A stretch of 64,000 nucleotides of DNA from Desulfobacterales bacterium. GTDB lineage: Bacteria; Desulfobacterota; Desulfobacteria; Desulfobacterales; SURF-7. Positions 51,727-62,050 of this stretch are shown here, one piece after another (within the stretch, counting starts at the first letter, position 1; each line of letters opens with the position of its first letter). The notes under the pieces were generated by a model, which was not told the origin of the DNA, made no database searches, and saw nothing but the letters and a program-made list of their open reading frames with translations. Position numbers and translations under genes: made by a program. The stretch spans positions 1 through 64,000 of the forward strand of contig JANQFQ010000056.1 of the NCBI GenBank assembly GCA_028277765.1, written 5' to 3'.

Positions 51727-52401
51727 ATGAAAAAAATAGTTATTACAATAGATGGACCGGCTGGAGCAGGAAAAACAACTATCAGTAAGCTACTGGCAGA
51801 CCGCATAGGATACCGATATGTGGATACCGGCGCTTTGTACCGGGGTATTGCTTTTGAAGCTTTAAAAAAGGGAGTTGCCGATAATGATGACGTAGGCCTT
51901 GAAAAACTTTGTAATGAAATCGACATTAAGCTTGTTTTAAAAGAAAGCAGCTTGAGGCTGCTGTCAGGCGATAATGATATAACCGATATTATACGGACAC
52001 CTGAAATAACCATGATGGCCTCTGCTGTCTCCGCGCGGCCTGCTGTACGGAAGTATCTTCTGGATGTCCAAAGAAACATGGGACAACAAAAAGGGGTTGT
52101 TTTTGAAGGGAGGGACATGGGCACGGTTGTGTTTCCTGAAGCGGAAATGAAGTTCTTTCTGGATGCGTCACTAAAAACAAGGGCTTTAAGGCGGTTTGTG
52201 GAGCTGGGAAACGGCTCTGTTCAGTCACTTGACGAAGTTAAAGAAGAGATGAAAAGGCGTGATGAAAATGACAGATCCCGGAATATTGCACCGCTTAAGC
52301 CTGCGCCGAATGCAGTTGTTGTCGATACAACGGATCTTACTATTGAGGGAGTAGTTGACCATCTATTTGATTATATTGTTAAAAAGCTAAAAGCGTCCTA
52401 A
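51727..52401 (+). CDS. cmk: Cytidylate kinase
   Basis: The 224-residue protein phosphorylates CMP and dCMP. The P-loop GPAGAGKTT is at residues 10-18, followed by YRYVDTGALYRG (NMP-binding) and, later, FEGRDMGTVVFPEAEMKFFL and the LID region RDENDRSRNIAPLKPA. The order cmk-rpsA-sppA is common in deltaproteobacteria and their relatives. The ribosome-binding site (GAGGGA) lies in the last codons of the DUF4301 gene. A probable terminator stands at 52457-52491, before rpsA. Confidence 0.97.
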   Translation: MKKIVITIDGPAGAGKTTISKLLADRIGYRYVDTGALYRGIAFEALKKGVADNDDVGLEKLCNEIDIKLVLKESSLRLLSGDNDITDIIRTPEITMMASAVSARPAVRKYLLDVQRNMGQQKGVVFEGRDMGTVVFPEAEMKFFLDASLKTRALRRFVELGNGSVQSLDEVKEEMKRRDENDRSRNIAPLKPAPNAVVVDTTDLTIEGVVDHLFDYIVKKLKAS

Positions 52402-52456
52402 ATCTAGCATCTAGTACCATATCCCCTTCCAGAAATACATAAAGCCTTTCGGCCGG

Positions 52457-52491
52457 TTCAGGATAATCAGGCCTTATGAACCTGAATTTTT
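52457..52491 (+). terminator. Probable Rho-independent terminator between cmk and rpsA
   Basis: TTCAGG (52457-52462) pairs with CCTGAA (52481-52486), with ATAA/TTAT pairing further in, and TTTTT follows at once (52487-52491). It may end the cmk transcript. As it precedes rpsA, a regulatory leader structure is an alternative. Confidence 0.6.
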
Positions 52492-52603
52492 ACTTTTTAT
52501 ATAAATTGTTGTTGATTTTTCCTTTAACAGCATGATATCAAATTTTGTTTGTACTTATTCTAAATTAGTACAAAAAAAAACAGGAAAAGGGGAATTAGTA
52601 TTA

Positions 52604-54661
52604 ATGGACAATATGGTAAACAGTGATTCAGAAAAACAGTTTAAAGACGATGATGTAAAGGAGATGGCAAATTCTCTACCCGATGATGATTCTTCCAGTG
52701 AGCTTGAAAACAAAAGCATGGATGAATTAATGGAGATGTATGGGGGATTTGACAAATTCACCGAAGGTCAAGTTGTTTCCGGCAGTGTGATTTCTGTTGA
52801 CAAAGAGTATGTTCTTGTTGATGTGGGGTATAAATCCGAAGGAAGGATTTCTATTCGCGAATTCAAGGATGAAGAAGGGAATGTTACTGTCAGTACCGGT
52901 GACAAAGTTGAAGTAATGGTGGAATCCTGGGATGAGGAAGAGGAAAGCCTTGGACTTTCCAGGGAAAAGGCTGAAAAAGTCAAAGTATGGGAAGATATTA
53001 AGTCGGCTTATGAAGCAGATAAAACCATTGAAGGCGTTATCACCAGCCGTGTAAAGGGCGGATTTTCGGTTGATATCGGCCTGCAGGGGTTTCTGCCAGG
53101 GTCACAAGCTGATCTTCGTCCCATTCGCAACCTTGATGAAATGGTTGGGCAGACCTTTACTTTCAAAATCCTTAAATATAATAGAAAAAGAAGCAATATT
53201 GTTCTATCAAGGCGGGTGATCCTGGAACAGGAAGCCGTGGCCCAAAGATCCGCGACACTTTCTGATATTGAAGAAGGTAAAGTCATGAAGGGAATTGTTA
53301 AAAATATCACTGAGTATGGTGTATTTATAGATCTTGGTGGGGTTGATGGTCTCCTTCATATTACAGATATTTCGTGGGGAAGAGTAAAACATCCTTCTGA
53401 ATTTTTTACTATCGGTGATGAAACAGAGATTAAGATTCTCTCGTTTGATCCTGAAAAAGAGAGGGTATCTCTCGGCAAAAAGCAGCTGACACCGGATCCG
53501 TGGTCTATTGCTACTGAAAAATACGCCATCAATACAAAGGTGTCTGGCACGGTCGTCAGCCTGACTGATTACGGTGCTTTTGTTGAATTGGAACAGGGAG
53601 TTGAGGGTCTGATTCATGTTTCAGAAATGTCATGGACGCGTAAAATCCGGCATCCGTCCAAGGTTGTTTCCGTTGGTGAAACAATAGAAGCAGTTGTTCT
53701 TGATATCAAACCGGAGAACAGGCGTATTTCCCTAGGGATGAAGCAGGTCGTGCCAAACCCATGGGCTGTCATAGGTGAGAAGTATCCAGTAGGGACAACG
53801 ATTGAGGGTACGATAAAAAATATAACCGATTTCGGGCTTTTTATCGGGATTGATGATGACATAGACGGCCTTGTACATATTTCAGACATCTCCTGGATCA
53901 AGCGGATAAAACATCCGTCAGAAATTTATAAAAAAGGCAATGTCATTCAGGCCATTGTTCTTGATATCAACAAGGAGAATAAAAGATTTTCCCTTGGCAT
54001 TAAGCAACTGGAACCGGATCCGTGGGAAACAGTAGCCCAGCGTTATGAGGTCGGTAAAGAGATTTCTGGCGTCATTACAAATGTGACTGACTTTGGCATA
54101 TTTGTAGAGCTTGAAGAAGGGATTGAAGGTCTTGTCCATGTGTCTGAAATAAGCAAAGAGAAGATTAAGACACCAGTTGGCCAGTATACTGTGGGCGATG
54201 AACTTACTGCTAAGGTGATGAATATTAATACAGATGACCGGAGAATCGGTCTTTCAGTCAAACGTCTTGAAATTGATGATGATAAAGACCTTCTTAATGG
54301 TTACGTAAATAATACGACAGTGCCCCCGACACAGATGGCAGAGCAGTTACTCGATTTTAAAGAGAGAATAGGCGCGGCAGATGCAGGCAATGCAGCTGAG
54401 GAAAAAGCAGCAGCTGAAGAAAAAGCAGCAGCTGAGGAAAAAGCAGCAGATGAGGAAAAAGGAGAGGTCGAGGAAACAAAAGAAGCAATATCAACGCCAG
54501 AAGAAGGCACCGATGTTTCAGATGATGAGGGTATAGATGAAATAAAAACCGAGGCTACGACCGAGGAAACATCTTCATTGGATTCTCCGGAAGACCCGGA
54601 AAGCAGTGATGATACACCGCCAGATACCCAAGGGACAGATCTGGAAGAGAAAGAAGAATAA
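52604..54661 (+). CDS. rpsA: 30S ribosomal protein S1
   Basis: ATG 52604 (MDNMVNSDSEK) is taken as start, after AAAAGGGGAA; the frame is open 24 codons further but without ribosome-binding site. The 685-residue protein has six S1 (OB) domains: two degenerate N-terminal ones for ribosome docking (VVSGSVISVDKEYVLVDVG; IEGVITSRVKGGFSVDIG), then four canonical RNA-binding ones, each with a DFGxFV or EYGVFIDL strand and GLxHxS/D-S-W. It recruits mRNA to the 30S subunit. Unlike the 557-residue E. coli protein, it has an acidic tail of over 100 residues after domain 6, with tandem AAAEEK units (about 598-622) and a Glu/Thr/Ser-rich end. Confidence 0.97.
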   Translation: MDNMVNSDSEKQFKDDDVKEMANSLPDDDSSSELENKSMDELMEMYGGFDKFTEGQVVSGSVISVDKEYVLVDVGYKSEGRISIREFKDEEGNVTVSTGDKVEVMVESWDEEEESLGLSREKAEKVKVWEDIKSAYEADKTIEGVITSRVKGGFSVDIGLQGFLPGSQADLRPIRNLDEMVGQTFTFKILKYNRKRSNIVLSRRVILEQEAVAQRSATLSDIEEGKVMKGIVKNITEYGVFIDLGGVDGLLHITDISWGRVKHPSEFFTIGDETEIKILSFDPEKERVSLGKKQLTPDPWSIATEKYAINTKVSGTVVSLTDYGAFVELEQGVEGLIHVSEMSWTRKIRHPSKVVSVGETIEAVVLDIKPENRRISLGMKQVVPNPWAVIGEKYPVGTTIEGTIKNITDFGLFIGIDDDIDGLVHISDISWIKRIKHPSEIYKKGNVIQAIVLDINKENKRFSLGIKQLEPDPWETVAQRYEVGKEISGVITNVTDFGIFVELEEGIEGLVHVSEISKEKIKTPVGQYTVGDELTAKVMNINTDDRRIGLSVKRLEIDDDKDLLNGYVNNTTVPPTQMAEQLLDFKERIGAADAGNAAEEKAAAEEKAAAEEKAADEEKGEVEETKEAISTPEEGTDVSDDEGIDEIKTEATTEETSSLDSPEDPESSDDTPPDTQGTDLEEKEE

Positions 54662-54777
54662 GCCCAAATTTTTATGCAACGTTAGGGTATACTTTAGAAA
54701 AACTTTAAGGGATTTGAAAAAATCTATATTATATCGCGGACAAAATCAAAGCTGACCGCAGCATAGGCGATTATAAA

Positions 54778-55677
54778 ATGTTTTCCCGAAGACATCCTTA
54801 TCTGTTTTTCATGCTGTTTTTTTCAACCATCATTACGTGCGGGGTTGTATGCCTTGCGATAATTATATCTTTGAGTACAAGTACTTCTGAATTTGAATTC
54901 GGTGACAAGGTCGGTGTTGTTGAGATAACAGGAGTCATGGATGAATCAAAGACGGTTCTGAGTGCTCTAAAAAACTTCCGTAAGGATGAATCCATCAAAG
55001 CGATCGTCCTGAGAATTGATACTCCCGGCGGTGGCGTCGGACCTGCCCAGGAAATTTTCCGTGAAATAAGAAAAACAGCTGAAAAAAAGAAAATAATTTC
55101 ATCTCTGGGGTCTGTTGCAGCTTCTGGGGGATATTATGTAGCGGCAGGTACTGACGGCATTATCGCCAACCCGGGAACAATCACCGGAAGCATCGGGGTG
55201 ATAATGGGTTATACTGATTTTCAGAAGGTTTTTGAAAAAATCGGATTAACATCGGTCGTTATTAAAAGTGCTGAATATAAAGACATTGGATCCCCGGTAC
55301 GGGATATGAGTGAAAAAGAAAAAAAGATACTTCAGAATTTTGTTAAGAATATTCACAACCAGTTTGTAAGAGATGTGGCTGAAGGGCGGAAAATGGATAT
55401 TGAAGAAGTGGGAAAAATCGCTGACGGCCGTATCTTTACAGGTGAAGAAGCAAAATCTCTTGGCTTGGTTGACCGCTTGGGAAATTTTGAGGATGCGGTT
55501 GAATGGGCAGGCCGTCTGGGAGGTATCAAGGGTGAAGTAAAAACTGTTTATCCCAAGGTTCCTGAGACTTCCCTTTTCAGATATATAACCGGCTCTTCTT
55601 TAACTGAATTGCTTCAAGATATCTTACATCCCATGGTTTCTGCCGGTTATCTATACCGACCTTCTGACCAGAACTAA
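54778..55677 (+). CDS. sppA: Signal peptide peptidase SppA, short form
   Basis: The 299-residue protein has one N-terminal membrane helix (about 8-32) and a single ClpP-fold domain, so it is the short form and works as a homo-oligomer. Ser116 in SVAASGGYY is the nucleophile and Lys168 in SAEYKDIGSP the general base; the 52-residue spacing equals that known for the B. subtilis short form. RIDTPGGGVGP is the oxyanion-strand motif. It degrades cleaved signal peptides in the membrane. It follows rpsA after 116 bp. The start has a weak ribosome-binding site. Confidence 0.94.
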   Translation: MFSRRHPYLFFMLFFSTIITCGVVCLAIIISLSTSTSEFEFGDKVGVVEITGVMDESKTVLSALKNFRKDESIKAIVLRIDTPGGGVGPAQEIFREIRKTAEKKKIISSLGSVAASGGYYVAAGTDGIIANPGTITGSIGVIMGYTDFQKVFEKIGLTSVVIKSAEYKDIGSPVRDMSEKEKKILQNFVKNIHNQFVRDVAEGRKMDIEEVGKIADGRIFTGEEAKSLGLVDRLGNFEDAVEWAGRLGGIKGEVKTVYPKVPETSLFRYITGSSLTELLQDILHPMVSAGYLYRPSDQN

Positions 55678-55692
55678 CCAGAGAAATGTTGG

Positions 55693-56301
55693 TTAGCGGA
55701 AGATGCTGACGTCCCCGATCCCTTCCCGTATTATTATAGGCGTATCGTCTATCATGTTTATTACGCTTGACGGTTTCCCGGTTACAGGTCCCCCATCAAT
55801 GACGATATCGATTCTCTTGCCGAAATAATCGTGTATCAAAGAAGGATCATAAAAAACAGTTCCATCAGGAGCAGCAGCGCTTGTGGAAATGATAGGATTT
55901 CCCAGAGATTCAACGATGTTATGGCAAATTTTGTTGTCAGGAACGCGTATGCCGGCGGTTTTACGCTTTGTCAGCATAATTTTTGGTACCAGTTTGGTGC
56001 CGGCCAGGATAAAGGTGTAAGGGCCCGGCAGCATCCGTTTCATTGTTTTATAAGCATAGTTTGAAACAATGGCATAATGACTGATATTTTTAAGATCAGA
56101 ACAGATAAAACTAAAAGGTTTTTTTTTGTCGCGATTCTTTAATAGATATACTTTTTCAATCGCTTTTTTATTTAATATGTCGCAGCCTATTCCGTAGAAT
56201 GTGTCGGTGGGGTATGCGATAATTTTTCCGGATCGGAGCGCTTCTGATACCTTAACAATGAGACGCTTCTGCGGATTAAACGGATTTATCTTTAAAAGCA
56301 T
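55693..56301 (-). CDS. Threonylcarbamoyl-AMP synthase family protein (Sua5/YciO/YrdC)
   Basis: The 202-residue protein has the YrdC-domain motifs IIAYPTDTFYGIGCD, KPFSFICSDL, LPGPYTFIL and IISTSAAAPDGT. It lacks the C-terminal Sua5 domain, so it is of the TsaC/YciO type. TsaC makes threonylcarbamoyl-AMP for the t6A37 modification of ANN-decoding tRNAs; YciO homologues have weaker or different activity. The KRxR-type motif that tells them apart was not judged. It is convergent with sppA, 15 bp from its stop, and transcribed away from guaB. Confidence 0.9.
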   Translation of the reverse strand: MLLKINPFNPQKRLIVKVSEALRSGKIIAYPTDTFYGIGCDILNKKAIEKVYLLKNRDKKKPFSFICSDLKNISHYAIVSNYAYKTMKRMLPGPYTFILAGTKLVPKIMLTKRKTAGIRVPDNKICHNIVESLGNPIISTSAAAPDGTVFYDPSLIHDYFGKRIDIVIDGGPVTGKPSSVINMIDDTPIIIREGIGDVSIFR

Positions 56302-56635
56302 GGTTCAAATATCTTCACTTATTATTAATGCCGATTACCTGTATGGTCGATTTGATAACCATGCCAGTGGTGAAAACAATATCAAAAGAAATGTCATTAT
56401 GACACTTTTTCTAAAGAATCAACAGGAAATGAGGCTAATTAAATAAATTAAAATCGACCTTGTAAGTATTACGCTTTTTCAAACGGCTGAAATGACAATC
56501 TATTATAATAAGTTAACGATATTTTTCTTTTAGATTGAAATAAATGATTGATAACAATGAATCCATTTGCTACAAAAAAATTTATTAAATTTATTGTTTT
56601 TTATCCTGAGCTGTTATTTTTCGCGGAGAGACTTA
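56302..56635. other. Divergent intergenic region upstream of guaB
   Basis: The 334 bp between the YrdC-type gene and guaB are AT-rich and hold no gene. A perfect TATAAT lies at 56504-56509, but the -35 position (AAACGG) is poor, so the guaB promoter remains open. No purine riboswitch or PurR-like box was recognised. Confidence 0.35.
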
Positions 56636-58099
56636 ATGAAAAAAAATACGCCTGAAGAAGCATTTTCATTTGATGATATTTTACTTCTTCCCAACTTTTC
56701 TGAAGTACTGCCTAAAGATGTTGATGTAAGTACCCGGCTAACACGGAATCTTACATTGAACATTCCTATTGTAAGCGCTGCCATGGATACGGTTACTGAG
56801 GCACGGACAGCCATAAGCATGGCAAGGGCCGGGGGAATAGGCTTTATTCATAGGAACACAAGCATCGAGAAACAGGCTATGGAAGTGACAAAGGTAAAAA
56901 AGTCTGAAAGCGGCATGATCATCGACCCGGTTACAGTCGGCCCTGACTTGCCGATAGGTGAGGTGCTTAAACTGATGGAGGAGTACCGGATTTCCGGTGT
57001 GCCGGTGACAAAGGGCGACCAGCTTGTGGGGATTGTAACAAACAGGGACTTGCGGTTTGAAACAGATCTTGAGAAAAAAGTTTCTGAAGTCATGACAACT
57101 GAAAATCTTGTAACAGTACCTGAAGGGATATCACTTGATGAATCTAAGGTGCTGCTGCATGAACACCGGATAGAAAAGCTCCTTGTTGTGGATAAAAAGG
57201 GACTTCTGGTCGGCATGATCACTATCAAGGATATTGAAAAGCTTAAGAAATATCCAAATGCCTGTAAAGATCAGATGGGGCGACTTCGTGTGGGAGCTGC
57301 CGTGGGTGTCGGAAACGACATGGCAGAACGCTCGGATGCGCTACTAAAAGCTGGGGCTGATGTTATCGTGATTGATACATCCCACGGGCATTCGAAAAAT
57401 GTGGTTGATTCTGTTAAAAGATTGAAAAGCGCTTTTAGCGAGATTGAACTTATCGCTGGTAATGTAGCCACTGAAGAAGGTGCGTCAGAACTTATCATGG
57501 CAGGGGTCGATGGTGTTAAAATCGGTATTGGTCCCGGCTCCATATGCACTACCAGGATCGTCGCAGGTGTGGGGGTTCCCCAGGCCACAGCCATTATGAA
57601 CTGCAAATCGATTTCAGATAAAAAGGGTGTGCCGCTTATCGCGGACGGCGGCATTAAGTTTTCAGGGGATATCACAAAAGCCATCGGCGCAGGCGCCCAT
57701 GCTGTGATGATCGGCGGGCTCTTTGCAGGAACCGAAGAAAGCCCGGGTGAGACCATACTCTTCCAGGGGCGCAGTTATAAAGTCTATCGCGGCATGGGAT
57801 CAGTAGAAGCGATGAAGGCCGGGAGCATGGACAGATACTACCTTGGTGAAGAAGAAGATGACAAGAAGCTCGTTCCAGAAGGGATTGTGGGACGTGTTCC
57901 ATACAGGGGACATATAGCTGATAATGTTTTTCAGCTGGTTGGCGGATTAAAAGCCGGTATGGGATACGTGGGTAGTCGTACAATTGAGGAGTTCAGAGAA
58001 AAAGCCAGGTTTGTCAAGGTAAGCGCGGCAGGTATGCGAGAGAGCCATGTCCATGATGTTATTATAACGAAGGAGGCGCCGAATTATCGGTTGGATTAG
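56636..58099 (+). CDS. guaB: IMP dehydrogenase
   Basis: ATG 56636 was chosen because GGAGAG (56625-56630) lies five bases upstream and the 487 residues then match the family (E. coli 488). It oxidises IMP to XMP with [13 protein letters not shown] starts the barrel; two CBS domains (about residues 93-205) are inserted; the active-site loop GPGSICTTR holds Cys304; the flap has the VPYRGH motif (Arg). [11 protein letters not shown] closes the barrel. GuaA at 33420 takes the next step. It is transcribed alone, and a repeat cluster follows the stop. Confidence 0.98.
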   Translation: MKKNTPEEAFSFDDILLLPNFSEVLPKDVDVSTRLTRNLTLNIPIVSAAMDTVTEARTAISMARAGGIGFIHRNTSIEKQAMEVTKVKKSESGMIIDPVTVGPDLPIGEVLKLMEEYRISGVPVTKGDQLVGIVTNRDLRFETDLEKKVSEVMTTENLVTVPEGISLDESKVLLHEHRIEKLLVVDKKGLLVGMITIKDIEKLKKYPNACKDQMGRLRVGAAVGVGNDMAERSDALLKAGADVIVIDTSHGHSKNVVDSVKRLKSAFSEIELIAGNVATEEGASELIMAGVDGVKIGIGPGSICTTRIVAGVGVPQATAIMNCKSISDKKGVPLIADGGIKFSGDITKAIGAGAHAVMIGGLFAGTEESPGETILFQGRSYKVYRGMGSVEAMKAGSMDRYYLGEEEDDKKLVPEGIVGRVPYRGHIADNVFQLVGGLKAGMGYVGSRTIEEFREKARFVKVSAAGMRESHVHDVIITKEAPNYRLD

Positions 58100-58106
58100 C
58101 TCTGAA

Positions 58107-58445
58107 ATAAAGTGCCTAAAGTGCCTAAAATGCGCTAAAGTGCCTAAAGTTGTGGTATCGCTTCGCTCTGACAGTTTTTATAAAAAGTAGTAGGTTGGGT
58201 AGAGCCGGTATGTATTTGTTGGGTTGAAAAACGTAACCCAACCTACGATTTTGAGGTCTTTTAAATATTAATGTTGAAGAGGCGAAACCCAACATTACTT
58301 TAGGGTAAAGCAGTATGTATTTGTTGGGTTGAAAAACGCAACCTACGATTTTCTTACAATTAGTATGTATCGTTTCGCTCTGCGTTTTTTAATAAAAATG
58401 ACAGAATTCCACAACTTTAGGCACTTGTAACTTTAGGCACTTATT
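58107..58445. repeat. Dispersed intergenic repeat cluster 6
   Basis: Module A in plus orientation (58111-58180) starts 10 bp after guaB, and a minus-orientation end (CAACTTTAGGCACTTGTAAC) closes the block near 58445, so the ends are again inverted. Inside is a duplicated segment GTATGTATTTGTTGGGTTG, then AAAAACG, then CAACCTACGATTTT (58209-58255 and 58314-58352). GTAGGTTGGGT (58190) and ACCCAACCTAC (58237) form an 11-bp inverted pair. The rest of the 429 bp gap is plain. Confidence 0.85.
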
Positions 58446-58528
58446 ATAGTAAGAAGTTTCATTTCATCGGGACCTTCTCCCAAACAGGGGATTTTTAAAT
58501 TGTTTTCCTACCCCTAGCAGGTGGTTAG

Positions 58529-61500
58529 ATGTCAGATATAGTTTCAGAATTCACTCATCTTCACATTCATTCTCAATACAGCCTTCTGGACGGCGCTATC
58601 AGGCTCGATGACCTGTTTGCCCGTGTTAAAGAATTCAATATGAAAGCTGTGGCCATAACCGATCATGGTACCATGTACGGTACACTTGAGTTTTATGAAA
58701 AGGCTGTAAAAGCAGGGATTAAACCGATTATCGGATGTGAATGTTATGTGGCGCCCAGAACGATAAATGATAAAACACAAGCTGACAGCAGACGGCTGTC
58801 GCATCTTGTCCTTCTGGCTGTAAATATGGAAGGATATCAGAATCTGTGCAAGCTTGCGTCAATTGCTCAATTGGAAGGTTTTTATTACAAACCCCGGATA
58901 GACAAGGAGGTGCTCAGGCAGAACAGCAAAGGACTTATCGGCCTATCCGCGTGTCTCCATGGGGAGATACCGATGCTGATACGGGAAAACCTTCAGGAAA
59001 AAGCTGATGAAACAGCCCGATTTTACCAGGATATCTTTGGAGAGAACAATTTTTTTCTTGAAGTCCAGAACAACGGGCTCCAGGAGCAGGATGATGTGAA
59101 CAGGAGGCTGCTGGAGATGAGCGGCCGGCTTTCAATACCGATGGTGGCCACCAATGACTGCCATTACCTCAATAAGGGTGACGCCCACGCGCATGAGCTT
59201 CTTTTATGCGTCCAGACAGCAACAAATGTTAATGATCCCAAGCGGTTTAAGTTCAGGACCGAAGAACTCTATTTTAAATCCAAAGAGGAGATGAGCAGGG
59301 CTTTTTCTGATTTTCCAGGTGCACTTGAAAATACAGCTGAAATTGGGAAGAGGTGTGATGTGGAATTTGAATTCGGCAAATTTCATTTCCCGAAATATGA
59401 AACTCCCACTAACCAGAGTGTTGATGATCTTTTTGAGATGGAAGTGCGTGACGGATACCAGGAACGCTTAAAGATATTAAAGGAGAAAAATTCTGATATT
59501 GAAATAGCCATATATGATGAACGGCTCAATTATGAAATTGACCAAATTAAAAATATGGGCTTTCCAGGTTATTTTCTCATTGTTGCTGATTTTATCAGGT
59601 ACGCAAAAGAGAACGGGATACCGGTTGGACCGGGACGAGGATCAGCAGCAGGCAGCATTGTTGCTTATTCCATGGGAATTACCGACCTCGATCCGATTGA
59701 GCATGGGCTAATCTTTGAAAGGTTTTTAAATCCCGGCCGGATGAGTATGCCTGATATTGATGTTGATTTCTGTATTAACGGTAGGGAGAAGGTATTTAAA
59801 TATGTGGTCGATAAATACGGCGGCAGTGATTATGTGGCGCAGATCATTACGTTTGGTAAGCTCAAAACCAGGGCTGTCATCCGTGATGTGGGCCGGGCGC
59901 TTGATATTCCTCTGCAGGAAGTGGATACCATCGCAAAGATGGTCCCTGATGTGCTTAATATTTCCCTTGATGATGCGCTCTCTCAGGAACCCCGTTTAAA
60001 GGAACTTGCTGAAAACAATCCACAAGTAGCTGACCTATTTGACGTCTGTCGCACACTTGAGGGGCTTCCTCGGCACGCATCAACCCACGCGGCCGGTGTC
60101 GTTATCGGTGACAAAGAGCTTGTTGACTATATGGCCCTTACAAAAGGGAAAAAGGGAGAAGTCGTCACACAGCTCGACATGAAGTATGTAGAACAAATCG
60201 GGCTAATTAAGTTTGATTTTCTGGGTCTCCGTAACCTTACCGTTATTGACAATACGATCGCCCTCATAAAAAGACAGGCAAAGGAACCCCCTGACCTGGT
60301 CAATATCGATTTTGATGACAAAAAAACATATGAACTTCTCGCAGAAGGAGATACCACCGGTGTTTTTCAGCTTGAAAGTTCAGGGATGAAAGACCTGCTT
60401 GTGAGGATGAAACCAGAAAGTTTCGCTGATGTGACAGCCCTTGTCGCGCTTTACCGTCCAGGTCCGCTTGACAGTGGTATGGTTGATGATTTTGTGGAAA
60501 GGAAGCACGGAAGAAAAAAAGTTGAATACCTGGTGCCCCAGCTTGAGACGATTTTAAGAGAGACATACGGTGTTATTGTTTATCAGGAACAGGTAATGAA
60601 GATCGCCAGTGTTCTTGCAGGATACTCCATGTCAGACGCTGATGGTCTGCGGAAGGCAATGGGGAAGAAGATCCAGGAAATGATGGTCAAGCACCGGGAT
60701 CTGTTTATGAAGGGTGCCGATCGGAATGGTATACCGGCTGATAAGGCAAAGCAGATATTTGACCTGATGGAGAAATTCGGCGGGTATGGATTTAATAAAT
60801 CTCACAGCGCGGCCTATGCTCTTATCGCGTACCAGACCGCTTACTTGAAAGCCCACTTCCTGATAGAATTTATGGCAGCCCTGCTCACCAGTGAAATGCG
60901 ATCAATTGACGGTGTTGTAAAATATATTTCAGAATGCCGCAGTCATGACATCAATGTCCTGCAGCCTGATATTAATGAAGGTGATAAGGAATTTACTGTA
61001 TCTGGGACAAATATCGTTTTTGGTTTGGTCGCAGTCAAGAATGTTGGCGAAGGGGCTATCGAGGCGATTGTTGAAGAGCGGAATGAAAACGGGAAATATA
61101 AATCGTTGTTTGAATTCTGCGAGCGTGTAAATCTCCAGAAGATTAATAAGAGGGTTGTTGAAAGTCTTATCAAATGCGGGGCCTTTGACTCAACAGGGGA
61201 TAAACGGTCAGCCATGATGGCATCACTTGAAGAGGCGCTTGATTACGGCCAGAGGACACAACGGGAAAAGAATGATCCACAGATGGGACTTTTTGATAAT
61301 GAAGAGAGTGGGGCCGTCATAAATGCACCTTCGATCATTCAACTTGAAGAATGGGATGAAAAATATCTTCTTGCCATGGAGAAAGAGGCGCTCGGTTTTT
61401 ATATCTCCGGCCATCCATTGGAACAATACACCGATGTTATCAATAAATTCACAAACGCGGATGCTGTTTCCCTGCACGAATTTAAAGACGGCACTATGGT

Positions 61501-62050
61501 CCGTATAGGCGGAATGGTCAGAACGGTAAAGGTTATCAGGACAAAGAGGGACGAATTAATGGCCTTTGCCGAAATAGAAGATTTGAACGGAACCGTTGAA
61601 GCTGTAATTTTTCCTTCTATTTACACATCGGTCAGTAATCTACTGACGGATGATGTGCCTGTTTTTATCCAGGGTAAACTACAGCAGGAAGAAAAGTCTC
61701 TGAAGATACTGGCAGATACAGTGATACCTATGGACCAGGCAGATGAGATATGGACTGCTGAAATACATTTTAATCTGGCTGCTGAAAAAACAGACAGGGA
61801 AACACTTGAAAAACTGCATAATATCCTAAAACGTCACAATGGATCTTGTAGGGCTTATATCCATATCCGGGTATCTGATAAATCTGAAACCGTTATTGAA
61901 GTGCCGGAAACCGTGACACTCAAAGCTGGTCCGCAACTGAAAAAAGAGGTGGAGAGATTGCTGGGACATAACGTGATGGAAACTTCCTGCATCAGGGCTG
62001 TATCAGCCGGTGATGACCGTCAAAGAAGAAGATCTGGAAATAAATATTAA
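58529..62050 (+). CDS. dnaE: DNA polymerase III subunit alpha
   Basis: The 1173-residue replicative polymerase starts with a PHP domain (THLHIHSQYSLLDG, with His10, 12 and 14). The palm has PDIDVDF at 408-414 with catalytic Asp409 and Asp411, and the third Asp in KFDFLGLRN. The fingers follow (GVFQLESSGMKDLL, RPGPLDSGM, YQEQVM, GYGFNKSHSAAYA), then the helix-hairpin-helix and an OB domain (VRIGGMVRTVKVIRTKRDEL). It lacks a proofreading exonuclease, as DnaE1 proteins do. AGGTGG stands four bases before the ATG. Length and motifs are complete. Confidence 0.98.
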   Translation: MSDIVSEFTHLHIHSQYSLLDGAIRLDDLFARVKEFNMKAVAITDHGTMYGTLEFYEKAVKAGIKPIIGCECYVAPRTINDKTQADSRRLSHLVLLAVNMEGYQNLCKLASIAQLEGFYYKPRIDKEVLRQNSKGLIGLSACLHGEIPMLIRENLQEKADETARFYQDIFGENNFFLEVQNNGLQEQDDVNRRLLEMSGRLSIPMVATNDCHYLNKGDAHAHELLLCVQTATNVNDPKRFKFRTEELYFKSKEEMSRAFSDFPGALENTAEIGKRCDVEFEFGKFHFPKYETPTNQSVDDLFEMEVRDGYQERLKILKEKNSDIEIAIYDERLNYEIDQIKNMGFPGYFLIVADFIRYAKENGIPVGPGRGSAAGSIVAYSMGITDLDPIEHGLIFERFLNPGRMSMPDIDVDFCINGREKVFKYVVDKYGGSDYVAQIITFGKLKTRAVIRDVGRALDIPLQEVDTIAKMVPDVLNISLDDALSQEPRLKELAENNPQVADLFDVCRTLEGLPRHASTHAAGVVIGDKELVDYMALTKGKKGEVVTQLDMKYVEQIGLIKFDFLGLRNLTVIDNTIALIKRQAKEPPDLVNIDFDDKKTYELLAEGDTTGVFQLESSGMKDLLVRMKPESFADVTALVALYRPGPLDSGMVDDFVERKHGRKKVEYLVPQLETILRETYGVIVYQEQVMKIASVLAGYSMSDADGLRKAMGKKIQEMMVKHRDLFMKGADRNGIPADKAKQIFDLMEKFGGYGFNKSHSAAYALIAYQTAYLKAHFLIEFMAALLTSEMRSIDGVVKYISECRSHDINVLQPDINEGDKEFTVSGTNIVFGLVAVKNVGEGAIEAIVEERNENGKYKSLFEFCERVNLQKINKRVVESLIKCGAFDSTGDKRSAMMASLEEALDYGQRTQREKNDPQMGLFDNEESGAVINAPSIIQLEEWDEKYLLAMEKEALGFYISGHPLEQYTDVINKFTNADAVSLHEFKDGTMVRIGGMVRTVKVIRTKRDELMAFAEIEDLNGTVEAVIFPSIYTSVSNLLTDDVPVFIQGKLQQEEKSLKILADTVIPMDQADEIWTAEIHFNLAAEKTDRETLEKLHNILKRHNGSCRAYIHIRVSDKSETVIEVPETVTLKAGPQLKKEVERLLGHNVMETSCIRAVSAGDDRQRRRSGNKY

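Noticed and set aside
52532-52603. Upstream extension of ribosomal protein S1
   Set aside because: No ribosome-binding site before it and no similarity to S1 N-termini; the ATG at 52604 has AAAAGGGG upstream.
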